Below are positions 23,603 through 31,690 of a stretch of 41,182 nt of DNA, one piece after another (the stretch's first letter is position 1; each line of letters starts with the position of its first letter). The stretch is from assembly GCA_024644015.1 (NCBI GenBank), contig JAHELV010000036.1, forward strand, positions 1 through 41,182, in the 5' to 3' direction. The notes beneath the pieces are model-generated. The model searched no databases, was not told where the DNA came from, and worked only from the letters and a program-made list of their open reading frames with translations. The translations under genes were made by a program, and so were the position numbers. The DNA is from Nitriliruptorales bacterium (GTDB lineage: Bacteria; Actinomycetota; Nitriliruptoria; Euzebyales; JAHELV01).

Positions 23603-24565
23603 ATGCGCTGTACCCCTGCGCCCCCGTCAGCGCGTGGAACCCGTCGTCGGCGAGGGACGGCAGCCGCCGTCGTGTGCCTGCTGCTCATGACACTCGCAAG
23701 CCCAGCCGCCGCGACCGGTCGTGGGCGACACCGCCACCATCACCATGACGGTCGGTGGTACACGACGGTGGCCGAGCCGACCGGGGAGTCAGCCGCTGGT
23801 GGGTCGCAGGAAGCCGAAGATGGCGGGTCGTCTGACGGCCAGGAGCCGGAGGGGACGAACGACGGTGGCGGCGTCGAGCCGGGCGCGCCGGTGGAGGGTG
23901 GAGACCCGGGTGCGCCGGTGGAGGGCGGAGAGCCGGGTGCGCCGGTGGAGGGCGGAGAGCCGGGTGCGCTGGTGGAGGGCGGAGACCCGGGTGCGCCGGT
24001 TGGCGTTGTTGAGCCGGGTGCGCCCGAAGGTGGCGACCTTGCGGACGGCGCGCTCGGAAGCGGTGCACCGGGTTCCGAGGAGCTGCTCTTCTACCGCCGG
24101 ACGGCCGGCGACGACGGTCGAGGGCTCGGCGAGTACTACGACGTTGACGGGGACGGGCAGCTCGGCCTGATCCAGGCGCTGTACCTGTGGAGCGTGGACC
24201 ACAAGAACATCGTGCCGCTCGAGATCGACGGCACCCCGGGCGACGAGCTGCTGTTCTACCGGCCGAGTCCGGAAGGCGGCAGGGGATGGGGCGAGTTCTA
24301 CGACGTCAGTCCCGACGCGGGCATGCGTCTGATCCGTCGCCTCGAGGACTGGAGCACCGACCACGAGGCGATCGTGCCGATCGACATCGACGGCGACGGC
24401 ACCGACGAGCTCGTGTTCTACCGGCGTGACCCCGAGGGGGCCGGCGCCGGCTGGGGTGAGATCTACGACGTGAGCCAGTTCGCAGGCATGCGGTTGATCG
24501 CGCGCCACACCGACTGGCGTACCGACCACGACATCATCGTCGGGGTCGACATCAGCGGGCGGTAG
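23603..24565 (+). CDS. Secreted repeat protein: low-complexity PGAPVEGG region plus beta-propeller-like repeats
   Basis: A 320-residue protein from ATG 23603 (GAGAGGA upstream). A twin-arginine-rich n-region and hydrophobic core end in SPAAA, a signal peptide. A His cluster (RHRHHHHDG) follows, then an acidic linker with about six imperfect 10-residue repeats of PGAPVEGG(D/E), encoded by near-identical 30-bp DNA units. The C-terminal half has three copies of about 50 residues: (D/E)ELLFYR, GxGEYYDV, GMRLIxRxxDW, DHxxIVPxDIDG(D/T)G. These acidic 'DIDGDGTDE' loops resemble calcium-binding FG-GAP/VCBS repeats. Probably extracellular. Function unknown. Convergent with the glycosyltransferase operon. 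Confidence 0.85.
   Translation: MRCTPAPPSARGTRRRRGTAAAVVCLLLMTLASPAAATGRGRHRHHHHDGRWYTTVAEPTGESAAGGSQEAEDGGSSDGQEPEGTNDGGGVEPGAPVEGGDPGAPVEGGEPGAPVEGGEPGALVEGGDPGAPVGVVEPGAPEGGDLADGALGSGAPGSEELLFYRRTAGDDGRGLGEYYDVDGDGQLGLIQALYLWSVDHKNIVPLEIDGTPGDELLFYRPSPEGGRGWGEFYDVSPDAGMRLIRRLEDWSTDHEAIVPIDIDGDGTDELVFYRRDPEGAGAGWGEIYDVSQFAGMRLIARHTDWRTDHDIIVGVDISGR
23883..24028 (+). repeat. In-frame 30-bp coding repeats
   Basis: About five imperfect 30-bp units, each containing GCGCCGGTGGAGGGCGGAGA, encode the PGAPVEGG decapeptide repeats. Units differ mainly at the D/E codon, a pattern of recent slippage expansion within the secreted protein gene. Confidence 0.8.
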
Positions 24566-24583
24566 GTCGCGGGGCGGCGTGCG

Positions 24584-24622
24584 GACGGTCGCGGTCGGGC
24601 GTGACGCCCTACCGCGACCGTC
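24584..24622. terminator. Strong bidirectional hairpin terminator
   Basis: GACGGTCGCGGT and its exact complement ACCGCGACCGTC form a 12-bp stem. After one C/T mismatch it continues into a 5-bp stem GGGCG/CGCCC with a TGA loop. It lies 19 bp after the secreted repeat protein and 83 bp after the convergent glycosyltransferase, so it can end both messages. No U-tract. Confidence 0.8.
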
Positions 24623-24704
24623 GACCGTCGGGGATGTCTGCCTGCCGCGTCCGCCGAGTGTCGTCGGGGGCTACCCGGTGGCAACCGCGACCGTCCTCGG
24701 GCGC

Positions 24705-26174
24705 CTACCTGGCTGCACCTGCCGGCGTCGGTCCCCGCGGCCGACGTCGCTGGCCTTTCGTGAACTCGGAACGACGCGGCTGGCCCCAGCTGGTGCGGGC
24801 GCCGCGCACGCTGCGGGCCAGGCCGCGCAGCCGCCACCAGGCGTGTGCCTGGCGGAAGCCGAACTGCTCGACGAAGGCGGCGACCACGAACCACACGAGG
24901 TCGCGCCAGCGGCTGTAGCGGAAGAACGCGAACTCCTCCAGCGCCAGCGACGCCAGCGACACCACCAGCGAGTAGCCGACCGCTACGAGCAGGAACAGGA
25001 GTGCGAACGGCACGTTGAGCAGGCCGAACACGAGTCCCAGACAGATCGCGACGATGCCGGTCACCTCGATCAGCGGGCCCATCAGCTCGAACAGCAGCAG
25101 GTACGGCAGCAGCAGCATCCCCACCCGTCCGTAGCGCGGGTTGGCGATGGCGCCGCGGTGCATGAACAGTGCCTCGGCCAGGCCCTGGGACCAGCGTGTG
25201 CGTTGCCTGCTCAGCGACGACCAGCCGTCGGGCACCTGCGTCCAGCACACGGGGTCGGGGATGAAGCCGATGCGCTCGCCGCGGCCGCGCCGGTAGATGT
25301 GGCGGTACACGCGCAGGAGCAACTCGAGATCCTGGCCGATCGCGTCGGTGCGCATGCCGCCGAGCTCGTTCAGCAGGTCGCGGCGGTAGATGCCGAAGGC
25401 GCCCGAGATGATCGGCAGCGCCCGCAGCCGGGCCCAGCCCAGGCGGGCCATCAGGAATGCGCGCATGTACTCGACGACCTGGATCCGCGCGAGCATCCGG
25501 GAGGGCATCATCGGTTTGGTCACGCGCCCGCGGTAGGTCTGCGAGCCGTTGAGCGGTCGGACGGTGCCGCCGGCCGCGATCACGCGCTGCGGGTCGTGGA
25601 CGAACGGCGCGACCATGCGCAGCAGCGCGTCCTCCTCCAACAGCGAATCGGCGTCGATCATGCAGACCAGCGGTTTGCTCGCGAGCAGCAGGCCCGCGTT
25701 GAGGGCGTCGGCGACCCGCATGGCGTTGCGCTTTCGGACCACGGTCAGCGGCACGCCGGCGTGGGCGCTGTAGACGTTGGTGACGTCGCCCACGAGGGCG
25801 ATGTCCCCCGTCAGTGCCAGGGGCACCTCGACGAGGTCGAACGCCTCGGTCAGCCGCTCGAACGTGTCGTCGGTCGAGCCGTCGTCGATGATGATGAGCT
25901 CGTAGTTGGGGTACCGCTGCTCCATCAACGCATGGGCGCTGTCGACCACGACCTCGGCCTCGTTGTACGCCGGCAGCAGGATCGACACGCCGGGCGTCAG
26001 CGGGTTGGCGAACAGGTCGTCGTGACCGACGAACGGCTGGCGGCGGAGTCGCTGGGACAGGTCGACGGCGGCGACCGACAGCAGCAGCACGTACGAGCTG
26101 TTCAGCGCCAGGTAGTAGCCGAGCACGAACCAGTCGAACGAGTAGAGGATGGCTTGCGCGAACTCGAGCATCAT
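24705..26174 (-). CDS. Membrane family 2 glycosyltransferase (processive, cellulose-synthase-like)
   Basis: A 489-residue protein with an N-terminal membrane span (about 12-36), a cytoplasmic GT2 domain, and four or five spans at about 350-440. Catalytic landmarks are VSILLPAYNEAE, IIIDDGSTDD (D97, D98), IDADS (D174, D176), a GQDLE acidic site (D282) and QRTRW (324-328). The DxD-D-QxxRW set marks processive enzymes of the BcsA/NodC/PgaC group, which polymerise and often export a polysaccharide. The long basic C-terminal tail is Arg-rich. Its ATG overlaps the HEAT gene stop by four bases. Probably the polymerising subunit of this operon; the sugar is unknown. Confidence 0.92.
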   Translation of the reverse strand: MMLEFAQAILYSFDWFVLGYYLALNSSYVLLLSVAAVDLSQRLRRQPFVGHDDLFANPLTPGVSILLPAYNEAEVVVDSAHALMEQRYPNYELIIIDDGSTDDTFERLTEAFDLVEVPLALTGDIALVGDVTNVYSAHAGVPLTVVRKRNAMRVADALNAGLLLASKPLVCMIDADSLLEEDALLRMVAPFVHDPQRVIAAGGTVRPLNGSQTYRGRVTKPMMPSRMLARIQVVEYMRAFLMARLGWARLRALPIISGAFGIYRRDLLNELGGMRTDAIGQDLELLLRVYRHIYRRGRGERIGFIPDPVCWTQVPDGWSSLSRQRTRWSQGLAEALFMHRGAIANPRYGRVGMLLLPYLLLFELMGPLIEVTGIVAICLGLVFGLLNVPFALLFLLVAVGYSLVVSLASLALEEFAFFRYSRWRDLVWFVVAAFVEQFGFRQAHAWWRLRGLARSVRGARTSWGQPRRSEFTKGQRRRPRGPTPAGAAR

Positions 26175-27250
26175 GCGACCTCCGCTGGCACGGCCAATGA
26201 GCTGACTCCCGAGCCGATCCGCTGCTCGAGACCCATGAGCACCACAACGAGCGCCTCCGCGGCGACCGGTTGCCTGGTCGCGGGCTCCTCGAGCGCACGG
26301 CGGCCCTCCGGTCCGATCGCGACGAGCGCATAGCTGGCGGCGCGCGCGACCTCCAGGTCGCGATCGTCGACCACGGCGACCAGCGCGTCGATCGCGTGGG
26401 GATCACCGATCCGCCCCAGTGCGGCGGCGGCGGCCGCACGCAGACTCCCATCGAACGTCCGCAGGCACCGCATCAGCGGTTCGACGGCCCGTGGGCCGCC
26501 GACGCGCCCCAGAGCGTGCGCGGCGCCGACCCGGACCGCGGGTTCCGGGTCGTCGAGTGCCAGGGCGAGCCGATCGACGTCCGACGCCGTGCCCACGATC
26601 CCCAGCACCTCCACAGCGACGAGCCGGACGCCGGCGTTGGCGTGGTCGACGGCGTCCGACAGCCGGCTGGCGACGTCGCCGCCCAGGTGGCGCAGCGCTG
26701 CGGACACGTGCCCGGGTGTCAACCCGCGGTCGGACTCGATCGCGGCAAGTAGGAACGGCGCGGCAGCGGGGTCACCCATCCGGCCCAACGCGCGGGCAGC
26801 GACCTGCACGACCTCCGGGTCGGGGTCCTCCAGAAGCCGGACGAGCGACGGTAGCGTCCTGGGCACGCCCATCCAGCCGAGCGTCTCGGCCGCAACCGAG
26901 CGGCTCACCCCGCTGCGGCTGCGCGACCGCGCGAGCGTCCGATCGACGAACCCGCGCTTCTCCATCAACGCGACCAGGTCGTCGCGGGCCTCGCCCCGGA
27001 CGCGCGGCAGCACGTCGCTGATGGCGCGGGCAAGCACGCGGTCGCTGACGTCGAGCCCTTCGGCGATCTCGGGGCTGTCGTCGCCCGCCACCAGTGCGAG
27101 CAGCGCGGGGCGCACGGCATGCGCACGGGCGGTGCGCCACCGTTCGTATGTTTCGCGCAACCCACGACGCACCGCCGTGGCGAACGCCAGGACGACAGCG
27201 AGGAAGGTGACGGCGATCAGCGTGATGGTCAGCAACGCCAGGGTGTTCAT
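26171..27250 (-). CDS. Membrane-anchored HEAT-repeat protein
   Basis: A 359-residue protein with an N-terminal transmembrane helix (LALLTITLIAVTFLAVVLAFATAV), then a cytoplasmic solenoid of about six HEAT/PBS-lyase-like repeats of roughly 31-33 residues. A typical unit is LVRLLEDPDPEVVQVAARALGRMGDPAAAPFL, with PAVRVGAAHALGRVGGPRAVEPL and SLRAAAAAALGRIGDPHAIDAL as others. Such solenoids are protein scaffolds. Lying between the receiver and the glycosyltransferase and overlapping the latter by ATGA, it could link the receiver's signal to the synthase (inference). Confidence 0.9.
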   Translation of the reverse strand: MNTLALLTITLIAVTFLAVVLAFATAVRRGLRETYERWRTARAHAVRPALLALVAGDDSPEIAEGLDVSDRVLARAISDVLPRVRGEARDDLVALMEKRGFVDRTLARSRSRSGVSRSVAAETLGWMGVPRTLPSLVRLLEDPDPEVVQVAARALGRMGDPAAAPFLLAAIESDRGLTPGHVSAALRHLGGDVASRLSDAVDHANAGVRLVAVEVLGIVGTASDVDRLALALDDPEPAVRVGAAHALGRVGGPRAVEPLMRCLRTFDGSLRAAAAAALGRIGDPHAIDALVAVVDDRDLEVARAASYALVAIGPEGRRALEEPATRQPVAAEALVVVLMGLEQRIGSGVSSLAVPAEVA

Positions 27251-27283
27251 GGGATGCAGCCTCAGATGGTGGTCGGACCGCGG

Positions 27284-27652
27284 TCAGACGCTGGGACGCC
27301 GCAGCTGCCGCGAGACGCGGCTGCCGAGCTCCACGATGCTGATCGGCTTGGTCATGTAGTCGTCGGCACCGGCCGCGAAACCGGCCTCGATGTCGCCCTC
27401 GAGCACCTTGCCGGTCATCATGATGATCGGCGTGGTGTCGCCGTCGGCGCGCAGCGTGCGGCAGACGTCGATTCCCGACATGCGGGGCATCATCAGGTCG
27501 AGCAGCAGCAGGTCGAAGTTGCCGGCGCGCGCCTGGTCAAGGCCGTCCTCGCCGTCCTCGGCGCAGCTGACCTCGAGGCCCATCCGCTCGAGTTTGTAGG
27601 TCACGAGATCGCGGATGATCTCATCGTCCTCAACGACAAGTGCATGTGCCAT
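27284..27652 (-). CDS. Stand-alone response-regulator receiver domain
   Basis: At 122 residues it is only a CheY-like receiver: acidic pair E8/D9/D10 in VVEDDEI, phospho-acceptor Asp52 in LLLLDLMMP, Thr80 in IIMMTG and Lys102 in YMTKPIS. There is no output domain, so it must act by protein contact; the adjacent HEAT-repeat protein is the obvious candidate. No histidine kinase is in the window. It sits 33 bp upstream of the HEAT gene in the same operon. Confidence 0.95.
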   Translation of the reverse strand: MAHALVVEDDEIIRDLVTYKLERMGLEVSCAEDGEDGLDQARAGNFDLLLLDLMMPRMSGIDVCRTLRADGDTTPIIMMTGKVLEGDIEAGFAAGADDYMTKPISIVELGSRVSRQLRRPSV

Positions 27653-27766
27653 GGTTCAGTCCTTTGTGCGTCGGTGTCTGCTTGTGGAAGGTCGGGTCCG
27701 CACGGCACGTCACACCGGCCGGCCGGTGGATGCCACCGCGCGAGGCCGCCGGGCGGTCGGCGGGCG

Positions 27767-29917
27767 TCACGGGTCTGCCCGCCGGTGTCGCGGCTGGGTG
27801 AACTCGGCGAGCGCGTCGGTGAATGCCGACAACCCCTTCTTGGGCCGCTCGTGCCATGTGGGCTGGTCCCAGGTCGGCCACGTGTAGCGGGCGCCCTGCC
27901 GCAGGTCGCCGTCGACCAGCACGCTGACGGCCACGCCGTCCGTCGCGACGTCCCGGAGGTTGCCGTCGGAGTCGACGTGCAGTGCGCGCCGCGAGGACGG
28001 ATCGGACAGGCCCACGCCCGCCCACGGCAGGCGGAGCTCGATGGTGCGCCCCTTTGCCATCCACATGTTGCGGGCGTCGAACCGTCGGCCGTCGGCGGCG
28101 GTGGGGCCGTGGCGCAACGCTCCGATGTCGAAGTGCTCGGCGCCGTGGTAGACACCTGTGCTGGGTATCAGGATGGGTCGGTTGAGGATGAGGCGCTGGA
28201 CGTCCCAGCGGTCGCTACCGGGCGCGATGTCGGTCTTGCTGACCCCGGCGACGTAGTCGCGGACCACACCGAACTGGATGAGATAGGGATTGTTGGACGC
28301 GCGCGTCGTCAGCCGGGCCCTGCGACCGGGTCCGATCCGCAGCGCGTTGTCGGCCTCGCGGTGCCGCCGCGGGCCGCCCGGCAGGCGGGCACCGCCGTCG
28401 AGGACGTCGAACCCGACGGTCACGCCGCTGCGCCGCCACACGTTGCGGTCGGCGACCGTGACGAGCAGGTACAGGTAGCCCTCGTCGTGGGTGGCGAGCA
28501 CCTCACGCACGTCGCCCGTGCCGGAGTAGATGACCGACGCGGTCGACCGGTCCCACTCGCGGTCGTCTGCGTCGATCGTGATGGGAGGCTGCTTCGCGCC
28601 GGGACGCGACGCGAGCAGCCCGAACTGAGATTCGTTGGTCCACGGATTGAACCAGAGCGCCCGGCGCTCCGCGGGCAGTTCCTGTTCGATGGTGTTCCAT
28701 GTGAACTTGAACCACTCGTCGATCCACTCGAAGACCAGGCCGCCGGCCATTCCGGCGTCGTGGATCGCGCGCAGCATGTCGGCGTTCTGCCGCATCGCCT
28801 CCTGCTCCGAGTGGTCACCCTGATCGCGGCCGCGCGCGCCGAGGTGGGCGATACCGGGCCCCGACGGCACGCCGAACTCGGCGACCAGCACCGGCAGGCC
28901 CTCGTGATGGCGCCGCAGCGACCGCAGGTAGCCGGTGTACGGGTCGCCGTCGCCGTCGGGGCCGCGCAGCCCGGGCTCGTGGCGCAGGAAGTCGGGGTAG
29001 TACGGGTACGCGTGGTAGCTGGCGAAGTAGCCGCCGCGCCACCGTGCGGTGGGCGCGATGTGGTTGGGGTCGATGCTGACGATGTCCTCGAGGCCTATGG
29101 GCTCCTCGGGGTGGTCGAGCGGATCGGTCGTCACCCAGTTGACGAACGACACCGGCACCTGGCGGCCGTGCGCCTGCTGGACGTCGGCGGTGTGATCCAA
29201 CATCCGCGCCAGCCATGACTCGGTCGGCGTGGCACGCGGCCGTGCGCGGAACCAGCGGCCACGGTGAACATCGACGTCGGCGTTGGCGCGATCGCTGCCG
29301 CGGACGATCTCGGGGTCCCACTCGACACCGATCACCCATCCCAGCAACCACGGGCTGATGTCGGCGGAGTAGCGACCCGACGCGTGGCCGGGCCGCGGCG
29401 CAACGGTCGTCGCGCCGTGCACCGCCTTCACGGCGCGGGTGATCTCACGTTCGAAGCCGCCGGCCGTCGCCGGGTCGTACAGGTCGCGGGTCTCGTAGAA
29501 CGGGCCTTCGGGGATCCACACGCCGTGCAGGACGCCGATCGGCGCCTTCGGGTGTGCCAGGTTGTGCCGGCGCAGCTCGCGGTAGAAGGTCGGCGCCTGC
29601 AACGTGTAGACCCGCACGACCTGGATGCCGTACTCGTGCATGCGGGCGAACCACCGCCGGTAGTCGTCGCGCCCGACCGCCAGTTCGCCCGGCTGATGGC
29701 CGGGCACGGTGACCCCGAGGTTGACGCCCGCGAGGAACGTGCTGGTGCCGCGCGGCGTGTCGAGCAGCAGACGGTCGCCCTCGACGCGTGCATGCAGCGG
29801 CACCGGCTCGGCAGCGGCGGGCGCCGACTCCGGTGCGCTGGTGGCCGGCGCGCGCAGCGCCGGCAGCAGCGCCACCAGGCCGAGCACGCACACCAACGCG
29901 AGAAAACGCAGTTGCAT
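27767..29917 (-). CDS. Secreted glycoside-hydrolase-like protein (clan GH-A-type barrel plus CBM9-like domain)
   Basis: A 716-residue protein. The N-terminus is a signal peptide (MQLRFLALVCVLGLVALLPAL). About 45-420 resembles a TIM-barrel glycosidase or transglycosylase: FLAGVNLG, GIQVVRVYTLQAPTFY, LLGWVIGVEWDPE with Glu199 as likely acid/base, VLVAEFGVPSGPG with Glu347 as likely nucleophile, and GGLVFEWIDEWFKFTWN. From about 430, PITIDADDREWD and YLYLLVTVADRN suggest a CBM9/DOMON-like beta-sandwich. First gene of the receiver-HEAT-glycosyltransferase operon, so it may trim or anchor the exported polymer (inference). The exact GH family is not assigned. Confidence 0.82.
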   Translation of the reverse strand: MQLRFLALVCVLGLVALLPALRAPATSAPESAPAAAEPVPLHARVEGDRLLLDTPRGTSTFLAGVNLGVTVPGHQPGELAVGRDDYRRWFARMHEYGIQVVRVYTLQAPTFYRELRRHNLAHPKAPIGVLHGVWIPEGPFYETRDLYDPATAGGFEREITRAVKAVHGATTVAPRPGHASGRYSADISPWLLGWVIGVEWDPEIVRGSDRANADVDVHRGRWFRARPRATPTESWLARMLDHTADVQQAHGRQVPVSFVNWVTTDPLDHPEEPIGLEDIVSIDPNHIAPTARWRGGYFASYHAYPYYPDFLRHEPGLRGPDGDGDPYTGYLRSLRRHHEGLPVLVAEFGVPSGPGIAHLGARGRDQGDHSEQEAMRQNADMLRAIHDAGMAGGLVFEWIDEWFKFTWNTIEQELPAERRALWFNPWTNESQFGLLASRPGAKQPPITIDADDREWDRSTASVIYSGTGDVREVLATHDEGYLYLLVTVADRNVWRRSGVTVGFDVLDGGARLPGGPRRHREADNALRIGPGRRARLTTRASNNPYLIQFGVVRDYVAGVSKTDIAPGSDRWDVQRLILNRPILIPSTGVYHGAEHFDIGALRHGPTAADGRRFDARNMWMAKGRTIELRLPWAGVGLSDPSSRRALHVDSDGNLRDVATDGVAVSVLVDGDLRQGARYTWPTWDQPTWHERPKKGLSAFTDALAEFTQPRHRRADP

Positions 29918-30299
29918 GAACGTATTGCCGTTCGTTGCAGACGACAGGGGTCACAGCACCCCGTCGTCGGCAATGGAGGCAACCTAAGCACGACGTGAAG
30001 ATGTGATCGCTACTGTGACCCGCCGCACGCGGGTGGCGGGCGAGCGTCGGCGAGCGGGTGGGTGGGGGTGTGAGGGTGCGGGCGAGCGTCGACGAGCGGG
30101 TGGGTGGGGGTGTGAGGGTGCGGGCGAGCGAAACGCGGGTGCGGGTGAGGTGTTGACGGGGGGCGGCACGTGTAGGACGCTGCCATGCGGGATCGCGCCA
30201 GACCGCCGGTCCTGTCCCGGCACGCCGCGGCAACGGAGCCGACATGTACGGATCGCCAGCGATCGGGCGGACGCCTTCGCGTCCGCTGTCGCAGCGACG
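29918..30299. other. 382-bp divergent intergenic region
   Basis: It lies between the glycoside-hydrolase-like gene (minus) and the molybdenum hydroxylase operon (plus). It holds the 42-bp repeats with two G-quadruplex-prone tracts (30038-30130) and otherwise no gene. An in-frame extension of the FAD subunit upstream from 30300 runs through the repeats and is Gly/Arg-rich, so I do not count it as coding. Confidence 0.6.
30038..30130 (+). repeat. 42-bp tandem repeat (2 copies plus a partial) with G-quadruplex motifs
   Basis: Units at 30038-30079 and 30080-30121 differ by one base, and a third begins at 30122. Each contains GGG-T-GGG-T-GGGGG-TGTGA-GGG (30056-30076 and 30098-30118), which fits the G3+N1-7 rule for an intramolecular G-quadruplex on the plus strand. 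It lies 170-262 bp upstream of the molybdenum hydroxylase operon. Confidence 0.85.
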
Positions 30300-31190
30300 A
30301 TGAGCGTCGCGCGTCCCACGACGGTCGCTGACGCGATCGACGCGCTGTCGGCGGCACCCGACGCCGATCTGCTGGCGGGTGGCACCGACTTCATGGTCGA
30401 GGTCAACTTCGGGCACCGTCGCCCCCGGCGCATCGTCGCGTTGCGCCGCGTCGATGAGCTGCGTGGATGGCGCCGCGTCGACGGTGTCTACGACCTCGGT
30501 GCACTCGTCACCTACCGTCAGATCGAGGACGAGCTCGCCGACGAGTTGCCGGCGTTCGCGGCGGCCGCCCGCACCGTGGGGTCGCCGCAGATCCGCAACG
30601 CCGGGACCATCGGCGGCAACATCGGCACCGCGAGCCCCGCCGGAGACGCGCTGCCGCTGCTCGCAGCACTCGACGCGCAGGTCGTGTGCGACGGCGTCGA
30701 CGGCCGCCGGACGATGCCGTTGCGTGAGTTCATCGTCGGACCCAAGCAGATCGAGCGCCGCGACGGTGAGCTGATCGCCCGTGTGCGCTTCGACCGCTGC
30801 CGCGGGCCGCAGCACTTCTTGAAGGTGGGGCAGCGCAACGCGATGGCGATCTCGCTCGTTTCCCTTGCGCTGGTAGCCGACATCGATGCGCGACGCGTCC
30901 GCGTGGGGATCGGCTCGGCGGCGCCCCGACCCGTGCGGCCGGCCGAGGCCGAGGCGTTCGCCTCCGCCGCGATCGACTGGACGACGGGCGACATCGCGCC
31001 GGATGACGTGGCCGCGTTCGCAGACATGGTGGCAGCGGCGACTTCACCGATCACCGATCACCGCGGCACCGCGGAGTACCGGGTCCACGCGGTGGCGGTG
31101 CTGGCCCGGCGGGCGCTACAACGTGCGGTGCGGGACCTGGCGGACGGCCCTGACATCGCGGACGGCCCTGAGATGAGGAGGCAGCGGTGA
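30300..31190 (+). CDS. Molybdenum hydroxylase FAD-binding subunit (XdhB/CoxM type)
   Basis: ATG 30300 gives 296 residues. FAD-binding motifs are readable: LLAGGTDF (25-31) and IRNAGTIGGNIGTASPAGD, the FAD pyrophosphate loop of the CO/xanthine dehydrogenase medium subunit. The C-terminal CO_deh_flav_C domain follows (FLKVGQRNAMAISLVSLAL). It passes electrons from the 2Fe-2S subunit to NAD or another acceptor. Its stop overlaps the GTG of the iron-sulfur subunit by four bases. Gene order medium-small-large matches CoxMSL-type operons. The protein starts directly at the domain with almost no leader. Confidence 0.92.
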   Translation: MSVARPTTVADAIDALSAAPDADLLAGGTDFMVEVNFGHRRPRRIVALRRVDELRGWRRVDGVYDLGALVTYRQIEDELADELPAFAAAARTVGSPQIRNAGTIGGNIGTASPAGDALPLLAALDAQVVCDGVDGRRTMPLREFIVGPKQIERRDGELIARVRFDRCRGPQHFLKVGQRNAMAISLVSLALVADIDARRVRVGIGSAAPRPVRPAEAEAFASAAIDWTTGDIAPDDVAAFADMVAAATSPITDHRGTAEYRVHAVAVLARRALQRAVRDLADGPDIADGPEMRRQR

Positions 31191-31690
31191 CCCAGCCCAG
31201 CACCGTCAACGACGAGTCTGTGACGTACGGCCTGCGCGTCAACGGGCGCGAACACGGCGTGCAGGCGGGCTGGCTCGGCGAGAGCCTGCTGTACGTGCTC
31301 CGTGAACGACTGGGTCTGCCCGGTGCCAAGAACGCCTGCGAGCAGGGTGAGTGCGGTTCGTGCTCGGTCCTGCTCGACGACGTGCTGGTGTGCGCCTGCT
31401 GCGTCCTGGGGGCAGACGCGGTCGGAAGCGATATCCGCACGGTCGAGGGGATCGGCCAGCCCGATTCGCTGACCGACGTGCAGTGCGCGTTCCTCGCCGA
31501 GGGCGCCGTGCAGTGCGGGTTCTGCACCCCCGGGCTCATCGTGGCGGTGCATGACCTGCTGGACCGGTCTCCCGACGCCGACGAACTCGCGGTGCGCGAG
31601 GCGATCAGCGGCAACCTGTGCCGCTGCACCGGGTACGGGCGTATCTTCGCCGCGGTCGCGGCCGTCCAGCGGGAGCGGGCGGATGCCTGA
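31187..31690 (+). CDS. Molybdenum hydroxylase 2Fe-2S subunit (XdhC/CoxS type)
   Basis: A 167-residue protein with the plant-ferredoxin cluster ligands C51, C56, C59 and C71 (CEQGECGSCSVLLDDVLVCACC), and the second cluster motifs QCGFCTPG and NLCRCTGYG. This two-cluster layout is diagnostic of the small subunit of molybdenum hydroxylases. It carries electrons from the molybdopterin site to the FAD subunit. Start GTG overlaps the FAD-subunit stop; its own stop overlaps the large-subunit ATG by eight bases, so all three are translationally coupled. Confidence 0.96.
   Translation: MTQPSTVNDESVTYGLRVNGREHGVQAGWLGESLLYVLRERLGLPGAKNACEQGECGSCSVLLDDVLVCACCVLGADAVGSDIRTVEGIGQPDSLTDVQCAFLAEGAVQCGFCTPGLIVAVHDLLDRSPDADELAVREAISGNLCRCTGYGRIFAAVAAVQRERADA

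Noticed and set aside
24463-26451. Second minus-strand frame of about 660 codons over the glycosyltransferase
   Set aside because: It is frame-shifted relative to the true GT2 frame, which carries the DDGS, DADS and QRTRW motifs.
27119-29218. Long plus-strand open frame of about 700 codons
   Set aside because: It lies opposite the receiver and glycosidase-like genes and shows no family motif.
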